A DNA stretch of 60,000 nucleotides from the NCBI GenBank assembly GCA_030141605.1, contig JAQGDQ010000125.1, positions 374,001 through 434,000 on the forward strand, given 5' to 3'. The position numbers and the translations under genes are program-made. The notes beneath the pieces are model-generated. The model worked only from the letters and a program-made list of their open reading frames with translations. It was not told the DNA's origin and did no database searches. This stretch comes from Tubiluchus corallicola (Eukaryota; Priapulida; Priapulimorpha; Priapulimorphida; Tubiluchidae). Positions within the stretch are counted from its first letter, which is position 1; every line of letters starts with the position of its first letter. Shown here in pieces: positions 34,601 through 46,823 of this stretch.

Positions 34601-34943
34601 CTAAATTTCTAGGCATTCTTTATATGTTGCACTTGGCAAATTCAACTTTTTGTAAGTAGCTAGGACAACAAAATGAGATAGGGAAATTTACACGTACATT
34701 GTTAATTCTACATTGTCCGAGTTCATACAGTAAAAGTAGTTTATTTTATCCTTAGGTGATCCGCAGAGGTTTCATGCACATTACATTGCTGTGTGTTTAC
34801 CATACAAAAGATATCTGAGCCCTTTAGAAGTTGTTAGCTACGGCAGATTGGGCACAACAGTTAAGAAGACAGTTTTGTTATGCTCTTTAAATGATTACGG
34901 TGAGCTTGTGTACATGTCACTGCAGTGGACTGGAATAAGTTGA
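27115..34943 (+). CDS. TSEN34: TSEN34, catalytic subunit of tRNA-splicing endonuclease
   Basis: Cleaves pre-tRNA at the 3' splice site as part of the nuclear TSEN complex. Coding exons: 27115-27172, 29958-30095, 30192-30292, 30766-30818, 31899-32020, 32286-32519, 33343-33504, 34756-34943; total 1056 nt, 351 aa, all phases compatible. The N-terminal domain carries RIVGSLLGCLPQAPRQN and LGLPLLLQPEE, closely matching TSEN34. A long, basic then acidic low-complexity linker follows (about 115-230). The nuclease domain includes KFGGDFLIYPGDPQRFHAHY and RLGTTVKKTVLL; by alignment with the human enzyme the catalytic triad is Y288, H296 and K327, all present. Exon 1 (19 codons plus one base) is short and less certain than the rest, but its phase and N-terminal similarity fit. 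Intron 1 holds a dead transposase. Confidence 0.95.
28060..29170 (+). pseudogene. Decayed pogo/Tigger transposase
   Basis: A broken DDE transposase of the Tigger/pogo family in TSEN34 intron 1. The region reads, across stops and frameshifts, as an N-terminal helix-turn-helix (KLSQREAMTESGIST), a CENP-B-like stretch ending GEAESTEE, and the DDE core at 28491-28799 with LIGKSRMPGCLRNVK. It then continues through FLPPNTMSV and DQGIICCLKTHFR. The first catalytic Asp is replaced by Gly (NVGE where the family has NVDE), and stop codons interrupt the frame, so it cannot be active. Possible left-end sequence GCCGCTTATTGTGG lies near 27229, resembling the MITE at 8175-8669; I could not fix the right end. 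Confidence 0.8.
31598..31629. repeat. (ATA/AAT)n microsatellite in TSEN34 intron 4
   Basis: About ten uninterrupted copies of the AAT trinucleotide. I see no LINE tail attached to it. Confidence 0.9.
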
Positions 34944-36431
34944 CCCTAATTTCCATATTTTATCAAATGCCGGTTTAAATTTTGTACTGTAGTTTTGTTA
35001 TTGTGTGCTGTGACTGTAAATAAAATATGGTGGCTAGTATAACAGTTTTCCATCTATTTAAGCCTTTTATTATTTTACAGAAAATAGAACAATAGCAAGT
35101 TTTTTTCTGAGATGTGTGAATGAAAATACTGCAGTAAGAAAATATGTAGGAAAACTGTAAAAAAACTGGTAACAAGGTACAGTAGTTTTCTGTATATGAT
35201 ATAACACTGGTTAATCCAGCTTCATAACACACTTAGTTCTACACTAAGCAAATATGGAGGAAAAATGAAATACAAATGTTGACAAGTGCAACAATTTTCT
35301 TTCTATGTTAAGGATTTTTATTAAAAACTTTTGGCAGAAAATATAACGGTTAGTTCAGTTTTATAACAAATGAATGATTAACAGTAAAGAAGCAAATAGG
35401 AAAGGTATAAATGAAAATGGCTAAAGAGTACAGCTCTTGCTAGTATTTTTTTGCAGAAAATATAATGGTAGTTAGTTCAGTTTTGTAGCAGATATGTGAA
35501 CAAGAACTTTTAATACCAAGGATATAGATTGCACACACCATTTAAAAACAAATAAATTACTTTGTTTGATATACACTAAACAAAGCCTTGTTAAAAAACT
35601 GGTATGCGCAATAAATCAACAAAACTATTTATTTATAGGTTATTTTATCTATTTATCACACCGTTCTTTAAGCGGTCGCATAATTTATTAATAAGGAACT
35701 ACTCTATTGTAAACAACATAAATTATAACAGTTAAATCCTAATTGCTGTACATGTAACAATTCAAACCAACAACCTCTCGATAATATCATGTCTTTCTTG
35801 CAATTATACCAACAATTAATTATGTAAACTGCAAAAAACTTAATGTACACTATCATTACTTAGTATCTAAGAAAAAAACACATCCTAGGCCACTAGGATA
35901 ATGCGTAACTATCTTGTTTTACACAGAACACGGCAAGAATGGCTGAAGGTATAAAATCATTTGAATTACGTGTGATATACCAGTAACTTGGACTTACAGC
36001 GTAATGTTTCAGCAATGCTTGCTTTAGAATATAAGATATAACAGGCACAGACTGTTTTAGATTAGAATTATTCCTGTCACTTGGGTTACACTGAATGGTA
36101 TCGTATTAATGAACCAAATTATGTTCATTTACGCAATTAAAATTGCTGGAAACATACAAGATAGATAGGCACTACCACAATATGCATATGAGTGAACTGA
36201 AAAGCACCAATACAACCTATATCAAACAGGATTATTATAAGAAAATAAGTTATATGTGCATCACAATGTCCGAATAAATTGCAAAATAACAAGATGCAAC
36301 AAGACTGTGAGATAAAATAATGAACGTACTGCATAGTTCAAACTTACGAACCATTGTTAAGCTGCTTTCCATTTACTAAAATTAACACTAATAGCAACTT
36401 GTAACTAACAATAAATATTATATTAAACTAG
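34944..36431. other. Tail-to-tail spacer with degenerate tandem repeats
   Basis: Between the convergent TSEN34 and BAG3-like genes. A canonical AATAAA at 35019-35024 serves TSEN34. From about 35078 to 35500 a degenerate unit recurs about every 115-140 bp, marked by CAGAAAATATAACGGTTAGT-like words at 35078, 35192, 35334 and 35453. The remainder shows nothing recognisable. Confidence 0.5.
35019..35024 (+). terminator. TSEN34 poly(A) signal
   Basis: AATAAA 76 bases after the TSEN34 stop codon, the right strand and distance for a short 3' UTR. Confidence 0.6.
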
Positions 36432-39400
36432 TTAACTCTGTGTAGTAGATTCTTCAGCAGGCTGCTTATTTTCAGCAGGTGTCCTACCTGCATGAACTTT
36501 GTCTACTTCAGATGCAGGAACAGCAACGTCCTTGATGTTCTCGTAATCACATGGACGACACTTAGATTCCAATTTACTAAGAGCTGCTTGAATACGTTTC
36601 ACAGCACCTTTTCGTGCTTGCCGAATCTCGTCTTGCCCATCCGTCTCTATTACATCTAGTGCAATTATATTACGTGTTAGCATCTCGTCTAAAAATAGGA
36701 ATTCCTTGCTTTGAGCTTCACCAGAAAACTTCTCAACTAGTTCTTCTAATTCGGCGGTACTGCGTAATACTTCCTCAATCTTCTCAAGAGCAGTTTTTGG
36801 TTTAGGTTTTGTTCGTTGTTGTTCTTCGCTGGAGGGTTGTTGGACTTCGTCTACTTTTTTATTTGCCCCATCAGTTGCATCGGATGTAGGTGTCTCAATT
36901 GTAGAGGCGGATTTTGGCACTTCCGCAATAATAATCGGAATTGTGCGATCTCGTTCTTCAGCTGAATCCACCACTTGCTGATCTTGCGCTTGCTCATCGG
37001 GCTTCGTTTTTGCAGCGTAGTCTGGACGTGGTATTTCGGGTGGCTCTGGCTCATCTTTTTTAGACGTCTCTGCTACTGATTCTTGTTCACGATTCTGCTG
37101 GTAAGTTTGGCCTGGTGCTGTATGTCTATTGGACATGTCCTCTGCTTTCTCTCTGATAACTTGCTGTTGCTGATTGTTTGTGTCTTTTGCATGGTGGTTG
37201 CTGCGTTCAACGGGCACATCAGATGCCTCTGTGCCATGAGATGGCTTTTGTGGGAAGAAAGGTGTTTCATCTGGTGGTGGTGTGTTACCATAACCCTGTT
37301 GCCATATACTAGGACCAGGTTTTGATATTGCTGCTTGATGTCTCATTTCATTCTGAGAAGGTTCTTGACGATAAGCAGTCCTATGCTCTAACCTGGGAGA
37401 TGCTGATGGGCTTCCTCGGACTGCTTCGTCACGATAATATTGCTTAAGTATTGGAGATCTATCATTAGCAGCCCTTGGACTTCCTCGATGCTCAAAATGG
37501 ATTGGTATCTCTCTATGAAACCCCTCATTACCAAAAGAACTGCTACGGAAATGACTTGGTTGCTCTTGCTGCATAAACTGCATCTCGCGTTCGGCTGGAG
37601 ATTTTTCTCTGAAGGTCTGAAAAGGAAATGTAAAACTGATTCCACAGACTAGCTAAAACATGACAAGAATGAGAAAGTTGAATGCATTTTGCTACTTACG
37701 GGTATATTTGGATGATAATGAGATGACATAGGGGCAGAACTTTGTTTTGCAGCTTGAGCATGTCTCGAAGGACTTTGTGCTCGTGGGCTGCTGCTACCAC
37801 TGCGTGTTCTTTCTATTTGGATGGGGATATTCCGCACCTACAAAATCAAATCATTATTTATAAACATTCTTAAAATGAAAATATACTCATCAGTAGCTAT
37901 TTCTACTACAAGTCTGTGTAACCATTTTGCTAAAAGTAATATAATCATTACATAAAATGCCTGTAGAACTTTAAGACAATCAGACAATCGTGGTTATACT
38001 TTAATTTATAAAATTTGGAAGCAATTTTTCTGTCTGGTGTAAATCCGTTACCGCTTTGTGAAGAAAATGCCATGGTATACTGTATAAAATAAAATTATGT
38101 AATTTAACCAAGACTAGTACAAAACCTATATAGAGATAACAAAGTCTAATAACTGCATTATGCAATAATAACCAATAAGTCATCAGCACCTGTATTAACA
38201 AAAATGGTTTCAGTGGTAACTTCATTCAGGTGCTGTGACAGCTGATAGTCAGACAGTTAATCATGCAATCTCAAAATCATACAAATTACACTTAATATGA
38301 CTACGATTGCTTTCTGTTGACCATGAAAAAAACAAAAGATTCTTTTACAAAGTATATTAAAGTAATGACTCGACTCACTACTTTAATGAAAGATCCTTTA
38401 AATTATATTAAAGGGTCAATTATTGTATTTTCATACGATATCCAATAAAAACAAGACAAAGTTAGGGAAAAGTGCATTTTAGCTAAATGAACATCAGTAA
38501 ACAACAAGACAGATAGAGAAAATTGGACAATATTTTTACGCAGATGATTTGCATAATTTTCTTAATAAGTACGGGTACGAAACCAACAAATTGTATGCAA
38601 ACAATGTACCACCAGATATCGCCAAATTCACAAAATAGACGCATCATCCTGATACCAAAGCAACAAGCTACAGCCAAAAGGCAGCTCAAATTCTGCAATT
38701 CCAAACACAGGCAAAGCTTGTTAAAAGAAAGGGATACCAGTGACTCACCTTTGGGTTAAAAGCTGACAATGGTTCGTTATTTGGTGAACCACGCGATGGT
38801 TTAGGCCTTGCCTGCTCATGATAAATAGGTATATTAAAATCTCCATCTCCAAATGGATCCCACATCCCATCCTGAGTTCTTGAACCTGGAAACCTCTCTT
38901 TCTGTAATAAAGAAACTTCTTGTCACAAGAAACTAAGGGAAAAGAAGTTATGATTATAAATTGCTGTAAAAAGGTTTTGCTAAGCAATAGTTCGAGGCTG
39001 TTGCTTTCAAGAATTTCTGTAACGGGACATCATAAAACTGTATAATTTTCATCTGGAGAGTCAGACAATAGTAGAACAATTATTTTAGATTTGTATCATA
39101 TGTGATAAGTTAACACTAAAATACCTAAGAAGTTATGATTATAAATTGCTGTAAAAAGGTTTTGCTAAGCAATAGTTCGAGGCTGTTGCTTTCAAGAATT
39201 TCTGTAACGGGACATCATAAAACTGTATAATTTTCATCTGGAGTCAGACAATAGTAGAACAATTATTTTAGATTTGTATCATATGTGATAAGTTAACACT
39301 AAAATACCTATGTTATTTTTGCGGTACAACACATTATTTCGATGGCTAATAATAACTGTGCAAAATATGGTTTCCAGAATTAAATTTCTATTCTCATAAA

Positions 39401-42400
39401 TAAATGTTGATTTCAAATCAATACAAAGCAACATGTTTGAAAGTATTAAATCACCTAAAATAAGATATATACTGCATGCAATTTTGCTTGCCATTTATGC
39501 TAAGCCATTTAAACTTTTTCTATCTACAGAATATACGTATATTTTAAACTACAGATATAAAAATTCCGGAAATTTCTGTAAGTGCTTTTAGAATGCAGCA
39601 AAATAAAATTACATTCATTCGTGGAACTTTTTATTTTTGCAGTATTTTTAACGATTTGTACCAAAGGCCTGGCGGTCAAGTGACTTGCCTCACCAGTTTT
39701 ATGTTCCACCACCAGTGCGCCCAAATATGTCATATGTAAATGTTAATTTTCAACAAGTTTCACTAAGATTGACACGACAAGATTTCAGAAGCGGTTATAA
39801 CTTTGAAAGAATGTTTTGCTTACATTAACAAAATTTTAGGAGATCCTAAAATTTAGCTAAATAGTTTCAACATGCTAAGGTGGTTCTGGTTCCAACTATT
39901 AATTTTTATCGAAATCACTTGGCCGTCACATTTGGTTAGGTGATTTAAAACGTATATTTTATTATGTATATTTTAAACTACAGATATAAAAATTCCGGAA
40001 ATTTCTGTAAGTGCTTTAGAATGCAGCAAAATAAAATTACATTCATTCGTGGAACTTTTTATTTTTGCAGTATTTTTAACGGTTTGTACCAAAGGCCTGG
40101 CGGTCAAGTGACTTGCCTCACCAGTTTTATGTTCCACCACCAGTGTGCCCAAATATGTCATATGTAAATGTTAATTTTCAACAAGTTTCACTAAGATTGA
40201 CACGACAAGATTTCAGAAGCGGTTATAACTTTGAAAGAATGTTTTGCTTACATTAACAAAATTTTAGGAGATCCTAAAATTTAGCTAAATAGTTTCAACA
40301 TGCTAAGGTGGTTCTGGTTCCAACTATTAATTTTTATCGAAATCACTTGGCCGTCACATTTGGTTAGGTGATTTAAATATATTAGTACAATTGACTGTTG
40401 TCTAATGCAGTAACACCACAGAAATTGAAAGTAATCTTTATCGTAAAAATTATTTTTCATATTGTATCTTCATATTACAGGCACAAGTTTGAGAATCTAC
40501 TAAGTTTCTTATTACTATTGTTATTTTTATTTCTACCAAAATATTCACTCCACTAATTCTATCATTTTAATGTTTTAGAGATGAATTTGCAGTGGTAGCA
40601 CTTAAGACGATATACATATCTAGCAAGATTTATAAAAACCGAGTCAGGTAGATCACGAAAAAAGGTCATAGGTCATGAAAATTTGACGATTTGCTGCAAA
40701 TTTTTGTGTTATCAACAGATAGTACAGTACATGCTGGGAAAAAACTATGCGTGAATTAGGATTTAAAATGGTTTACTTCCAAACTTATTAGTTATTCTGG
40801 TCTAATGTAGAAACTTTTCAGACAATTTTGAACGGCATGTCAAGAAAATGTTGTTTTATAAATAATTACCCTAAAAAATTATTACAATTACCGGGTAATG
40901 CAGGCGTTAAGGAACAGGAATGTAGATTCAGCAACCAGTGATGTGCAGAAGAATTTTTGGGAAATTAGAAGCACTTTTAGGTCAGATGAAGGTCAAGCAA
41001 TGTACATGCAAATTATTAAATCTTCAATATGGCACAGCTATTACTTGAGACATAAAAAAGGTGAAGAGGTAGAGAAAGAAAAAATGCAAAATGTTTATAT
41101 TATGGCAGCATTTAAATTTGAAAAGCTTATAACCTGCAAATTTTGGCCAGTTTGGGAAATTTGAGTAAGGGACTCCTAACATCCGTAATCTAATTGTAAC
41201 GTGTAACAGACTAACAATAGCCAAAGCAATTTTCAGACAATTTTTTGCCTAAATAAATTAGTACCATCCATTTTTCAAAATAATTTACTTACTTCAAAAA
41301 TGATTTACAAGAAATCTTGCTAAAAACAATAGAACAGGATTAAAGACAATTTAACTAAAACGTGTGAGGCTTATACAGGTGATTTGCTGTGCTGTTGTTC
41401 TGTGAAGAAAAGATTATCTTTGACAATTTATGTAGCAATGGCTGCCAAGTACCACTGAATTTCATCATACATGAAATTATTTATAATTAATCAAAATATT
41501 TAGCAAGTAAGTGTTGCAGCATTTGGACAAGTTGTTTCCGATCATGTTTACCGCTGTTTTGTCTGTATGTTCACTGTACAAATCAACAATCTAAAAACTT
41601 GAATTACTTATCTCACCCTGACTCATTATAATGACAATAATGCAACCTAACATTGATACCATAATAAACTTTAATTCAAAAAGATAGCTAGGCCATTCTA
41701 ATAGTATTCTTGCTGACAAGATAAACTGTCTGTGAGTAACAATCGGTCTGTTGAATTAATTACTGGTATAATATGACACAAATATTGCGTAAAAGTGCAT
41801 TGGTTAGCCAAATCATCTTTATCAAGGCACATTATAGGCAAATTAAAAACTATAAACTGTGGAGATCAAACCTTACTCATCCTAATGACAATTACACTAA
41901 TGTTAATTTATTAAAATTAAAATTCAATTAATTATTTATTTAAAAAATAATATTATTTTAATATTATTATTAAATCAAAAAAAGAAAACTGACCAGCAGT
42001 TAAGGTTAACATATATTTTAAAAGCCGTAATGTAGTTCCATTTCTGTTTCTGCAGTATTTGGACAACCTACCAACCTAGGCCTAGCCCATGACCATGTAC
42101 TGCATTGTGAACTATTTGGGCTAGTGAGTTACTTCGCTCCCGGCAAAGAAAGCATTTAAACAGACCAATTCCCAAAACTGCTTTTCACAAAGAATATACA
42201 GGCCAATTCCTCAAATGCTTTTCATGAAGAATGCTTCTGAAGATTAATACAATACACATACAAGAAAAAAAATCCTTTGTAATTCGCGCAATTTTAATAA
42301 TTTTCAGGCTTTCCTAAAGTATTTTATAGTTAGGCTTCGGAACCATTAATAACATAGGTGGATGCGCGACTCTGCTTTTATTACTTATACTTACCCTCCC

Positions 42401-42556
42401 TAATCCCATACGCTTTCTAGGATCCAGCCATGTTGTAGTCCTATCTCTGTGATTGACAAAAAACGGCCATCCCGTCTTTTTGTCATACAGCATTTCCCAG
42501 TCTTCTGGCAAAGGTTCATTCTTATAATCATCGGGAAAAAAACCGTGAAATGACAT
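36432..42556 (-). CDS. BAG3: BAG3/starvin-like co-chaperone: WW domain, IPI motifs, BAG domain
   Basis: Nucleotide-exchange co-chaperone that links HSP70 to small heat-shock proteins and to selective autophagy. Coding exons: 42395-42556, 38749-38901, 37700-37837, 36432-37616; all junctions are phase 0; 545 aa (human BAG3 about 575). Residues 14-48 are a WW domain with W20, W43 and P46 and the line [23 protein letters not shown] motifs, which bind small HSPs in the IPV form in BAG3, lie at 78-80, 109-111, 188-190 and 377-379. The middle is Gln/Ser/Pro-rich and disordered. The BAG domain covers about 425-507 (from [12 protein letters not shown] to SKLESKC). A short polar tail follows. The WW-then-BAG order is diagnostic for BAG3. 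Intron 1 holds two sets of recent duplications. Confidence 0.95.
38946..39311. repeat. 184-bp tandem duplication in BAG3-like intron 1
   Basis: Copies at about 38946-39129 and 39130-39311 are nearly identical; one difference is GGAGAGTC in the first against GGAGTC in the second. It starts right next to the exon at 38749-38901, within about 45 bases of its acceptor. Confidence 0.95.
39532..40377. repeat. 428-bp direct duplication in BAG3-like intron 1
   Basis: Copies at about 39532-39950 and 39960-40377, offset by 428 bp, are almost identical (for example GTGCGCCC versus GTGTGCCC, one extra T in the first). Each contains the same short open frames on both strands, none with recognisable coding features. 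Confidence 0.95.
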
Positions 42557-44552
42557 AATGGAAGCTCACTAAATCATAAAATGAATAATCACACAAAATT
42601 GCCAACGCCAAACGCAGGCAAACTTACTAAGCGTTCCGCTAACTCCAGCTATAAGAGTAAGAAATTGACACTGGCAAATCTAAGTAACTACCGATCAGTA
42701 ATCACCAATTTGTTGAATTCTAGATGTACTTGTGGACGGTACACCCGAATTCAAAACAAGGCTACTAGTAACTACAATTTTTTGCTACAATTATAACATA
42801 AAATGTTTGTTATTTTCATAATTTTCATAACACAGTATAACAGTAATATTCTTGACGTCATGTCGCACAAACAATTTTGTTAATGAAAAAATACTTATAT
42901 ACATGTTGAAAAATAATTCACTAATATTATATCTCAGATGGAAACAATTATTTCAAAAATATTGCCACCTACCCTATAGGGGCCACAATCCAGGCATGAT
43001 GATCAAAGCAATATAAACGATTGACTGCGCAGCTGGCAGCTGCAAGGGTATGGAATATCAATCGAAATTTAGCATGGATAATTTGGTCAAATAACGTACA
43101 TACATGACTTCTGCTATTAATATTTGTTACATACGTGTACATGTATAAAATGCACATTTTTAATACACTATATCATGTTTGTTAGTTAAAATTGCACTTA
43201 TTTTAATTGTCCTTAAGTTTAAAAGTTACTATTGTAAAACAATGTTTCTTTTACCACGTTTTCATTTCTATGTGTGTATTTTGATCACACAAACTTGTTT
43301 ATTTTCATGTCCAATATTAAAATATTTAATGGCAGGACCTACTTTACACTTGAGGAAAAATCCTCCGAGATAAAAATGTGCTGAGGCGAGCCAGTGTTTA
43401 TATAATGCTTAAATGCATACATATGTAATGCTACCATAATTTTATAAGACTAAAAGGCAGGTAGCATGGTCAATAAAGTGTTATTGGGGCCAGGGATCAC
43501 TAAATTTTCGAATAGTTATATTATAGATTGACAGGCTAGGTTCTCTGTTTCTCTGGTCGCTAATTAAGCTATTATCCTCATTACAAAAATTCTTGTCATT
43601 TTAACATGCGCTAACCAAACATTAATATCTTAGTTTAGCTTATATCAGATTTTCGTTCTATGTAGATTATATTGTTTGTTTATTGGTAACATTAAATACG
43701 ATTTTTTTACAACTTCTGCTTGTTAGTCGCAGTCATGGTCTTTGCTGATGTCGCTGGTGTTAATACCGTTATTGGCATCGCAATAGGTGTTTGATATGAT
43801 TCAGAAGTTTCAGTCACTTGTGTCTTATGCGCGAAATGCTATCATCGTGTATCATTCCGTAACTGTGTGTGGTAAAGGCTCGAAATCACAATTTCAGGAA
43901 GCATATTGAAACGAAGATCTCTGAGCAGAATATGAGTGATTACGTTGGATGTACCCAAACGTATACACATAATTACACATACGGTCCGGATGGAATATAT
44001 TCTGTTAATCAGAGTGAATGTGTCTGAATTTCGTAGGTACTTTTGTATTATGTAGAATTTTTGGGTCCCCGATGATGGCCCGTTTTAATTTGAGTTTAAC
44101 CATCTCTGGCATGTCAGCTCACATTGAATTCGTTAACATTACTGTAGATCGAAATGGCGAAGCCTATGCAGAATGCGTAAAATGCCAGATCTTTTAGGCC
44201 TAAACTGTTTTCCAAAAATTTGTGGAAGTATATTTCTATGTCAAAATTAAACTTGGCAAAACGGTTTCCTCCTTTTTTCACAATTAAAATGTGGCTCCTT
44301 ACGTACAAAATCTTTATGAAAAATTATAAAAAATAAAAAAATCTATTATTACTAAAGTATTATTGTTTATCTATTATCAGTATAGTACAGTGTTGTTTGG
44401 TAAAGTTTTTGATTGACTCATTTTGTATTCTGGAGATTTTTATCATGTCAATAATGTGACGGTGTCTAAACTTATAATAATTAATTGTTCTACGTTACAG
44501 GTCACTGCAGTAGTTGAAAACTTTAACAGCATTATCGTACTGTTTTAACACC
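42557..44552. promoter_or_regulatory. Divergent BAG3-like/GCC2 intergenic region
   Basis: The two genes start back to back across 2.0 kb. A good 3' splice site (TTCTACGTTACAG at about 44501) just before the GCC2 start suggests that GCC2 has an untranslated first exon in this region. I found no convincing heat-shock element by eye. Nothing else recognisable. Confidence 0.45.
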
Positions 44553-46823
44553 ATGGAGCAAATAACTAATGATGATGTAACCCATCCTCCTCAGGTATCG
44601 CATGCAGATTTAAAAGAAGCAGAGGAGAAGATGTCAAAGTTCAAGCTTATTGCAGTGAAGGCCAAAAAAGAACTAGCTGAAGTAAAGAAACAGTTGGAAA
44701 CTGTTGTTGCTGACAAGTGCCTTGTGCAAGAAGAACTATGTGATACGAAAAGCAGTATGGATAACATGAAAGTACAACTTCAGCAAAATGTAGAGAATTA
44801 TAAAAGCTTGCAAAATGATTATGATGCCCTTCAAGATAAACTAGATTCTTCTGCTTCAGAAATTAAAACACTGACAGCAAATTTGACAGCCACCATTCAA
44901 GAGCTTACTTTCTTAAAGGAATCTCGAGCTAATGCCGAAGAAGAAGATTGTCTGCGTAAGAATGAAATTAGTGTTCTAGTTTCCGAGAAAAAACAACAAG
45001 AAGCGAGAATTAAGGAATTGGAAGCAAAGCTAACATGTTTAACAGAACTGTTTGAAAAAGAAAAGAAAGGTAAAGCTGAAGCTGTGTCTGACCATAAAGA
45101 CCTTATGAAAAAAATTGCCCTAATGGAAGAGCAGATAGGAAATGAGAGGAAAGAATTTGAAGGTAAATTGTCCAACGCAGTTGCTGAAGCTAAAATAAAT
45201 AATGTGATGGATCTAGAAATTGCAGACTATGAGCACACTATTGCCGATCTCCAAATACAAGTGAGTCACAAGGAATCTGAAATTGGTTCTTTGGACATTG
45301 AAATTAGCAGACTTCAAGATATCCTCAAAGCCAACCAAGAACAATTGGAAATTGAAGAAAGCCAGCGAGTTCAGGCTGAGGATAGAGGCAATATGCTAAA
45401 AACAATGCTCGACGATGAGAAGAAACAGCTAGCAGAAACTAACATAAATGTAGCTGAACTAACATCTGCAAATGCAAAACTCAAAAGTAAACTGGAAGTT
45501 CTTACTCAGATGTGTGAAGATTACAAAGTCCAAGTTTCTGAAGTAGCGGCTGACAAACTGTCAGTAGAAGAACGCCTGGCTTCTGTAATGCAAAGTCATC
45601 AACAAACAGTTCGATCATTGGAGAGTCGCATAAGTTCTCTGCAGAATGAGTTGAGCACCGCCTTAGCTGAGTATGATTCCTGCCAAGCTGAATATGAGGG
45701 GTATAAGGTGAGAGTTTGCAGTGTTCTAAAACACCAGCAGAAGAAAACTCCTCCAGCTTTAGTGGGGGCTGATCAAGAAAAGGCAGAAAAGGAAAGACTG
45801 GAGAAAGTGGTACAGCAGCTAAGAACGCGTCTAGAGGAAGTGACAGAAACTCGGTCCTCCTTAGAAAGTGATAACATTGCAATGCAGGAGGAGCACGATA
45901 GACTTCTGAGTAGGCATTCAAAATTACTTCAAGATTTTCAAGAGCGTGAAACATTCTGGAAGGAGAAGGTCGAGAGACAAAGACAAATAGAGTCTGATCA
46001 GCAACTAGATTATGATCATAAAATTCGACAGTTGTTGCTACAAAACGAAAAACTAAATGCTACGCTTAAAGAACAAGTAGATGCTATCAGAGAAAACAAT
46101 AAAGAACTAGCTGAAGCAAAGGACCAATTACAGTTGAAAGATGAAGAAATACACAGATTTCAGAATGAACAACTTCAGTTACAATCTACCATAAAACAAA
46201 GTAAGACAGATAACACAAAAAGCTTTAAAGCTGTTGAGGAATTGGCAGATCACTTACCATCTGTGTTCAAAATGGAGGAAAGGCAACAAGGAGAAGGTTC
46301 AGAATTTACTGATGCACAACCGCCATCTCCTCTTTTAAGACAAGACTCATTGACATCAACCATTCCACTGGAAGAATTACTCAACACGTCTGAAGATAAG
46401 CAAAGTATAACCAGCAGAACATCAGTTGACAAAGAAACACTGAAGGGAAGACTTTCAGTATTTCAGAAAAAGATTGACCATTTGTCAGGCCTTCTTCAAG
46501 AGAGTGAGGAACAGGTAGCTAGATTAACCGAACAGTCTATTGTCTTAAAATCAGAAATTAGGCGACTGGAAAGAAACCAAGAAAGAGAAGAACATACCAA
46601 AAACTTAGAATACTTGAAGAATGTCATTCTGAAATTTTTTACGTTGAAAACTCCGAATGAAAAGAATCACTTGATACCCGTATTAGTTACAATGCTAAAG
46701 CTGAGTCAGCATGAGACTGAACAAATTATAGATTTTATAAATAATGGAGAAATACCAGAGCCGCAGGAAGGAGACGGATCAGGATGGAAGAATTATCTAC
46801 ATCGATGGTCCGGACTTACTTAA
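44553..46823 (+). CDS. GCC2: GRIP-domain golgin, GCC2/GCC185 family
   Basis: Long coiled-coil tether of the trans-Golgi network for endosome-to-Golgi vesicles; the GRIP domain binds Arl1 and, in GCC2, Rab6. The single coding exon gives 756 aa from ATG 44553 (context ACACCATGG); an in-frame TAG at 44511-44513 excludes a longer frame without splicing. Residues about 15-680 are almost continuous coiled coil. Family marks of GCC2: KLIAVKAKKEL near the start, MDLEIADYEH, EGYKVRVCSVLKHQQKK, SEIRRLERNQERE, then GRIP at about 684-730 (NLEYLKNVILKFF, LKLSQHE) and the terminal WKNYLHRWSGL. The match is to the C-terminal half of vertebrate GCC2 (about 1,680 aa), so this is a short form or has unseen upstream coding exons. 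Confidence 0.9.
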   Translation: MEQITNDDVTHPPQVSHADLKEAEEKMSKFKLIAVKAKKELAEVKKQLETVVADKCLVQEELCDTKSSMDNMKVQLQQNVENYKSLQNDYDALQDKLDSSASEIKTLTANLTATIQELTFLKESRANAEEEDCLRKNEISVLVSEKKQQEARIKELEAKLTCLTELFEKEKKGKAEAVSDHKDLMKKIALMEEQIGNERKEFEGKLSNAVAEAKINNVMDLEIADYEHTIADLQIQVSHKESEIGSLDIEISRLQDILKANQEQLEIEESQRVQAEDRGNMLKTMLDDEKKQLAETNINVAELTSANAKLKSKLEVLTQMCEDYKVQVSEVAADKLSVEERLASVMQSHQQTVRSLESRISSLQNELSTALAEYDSCQAEYEGYKVRVCSVLKHQQKKTPPALVGADQEKAEKERLEKVVQQLRTRLEEVTETRSSLESDNIAMQEEHDRLLSRHSKLLQDFQERETFWKEKVERQRQIESDQQLDYDHKIRQLLLQNEKLNATLKEQVDAIRENNKELAEAKDQLQLKDEEIHRFQNEQLQLQSTIKQSKTDNTKSFKAVEELADHLPSVFKMEERQQGEGSEFTDAQPPSPLLRQDSLTSTIPLEELLNTSEDKQSITSRTSVDKETLKGRLSVFQKKIDHLSGLLQESEEQVARLTEQSIVLKSEIRRLERNQEREEHTKNLEYLKNVILKFFTLKTPNEKNHLIPVLVTMLKLSQHETEQIIDFINNGEIPEPQEGDGSGWKNYLHRWSGLT

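Noticed and set aside
40898-41164. 88-aa plus-strand frame with an ATG
   Set aside because: Antisense in a BAG3-like intron, low-complexity Lys/Glu segment, no recognisable domain or supporting context.
44897-45954. 92- and 150-aa minus-strand frames opposite GCC2
   Set aside because: Antisense shadows of the biased coiled-coil codons.
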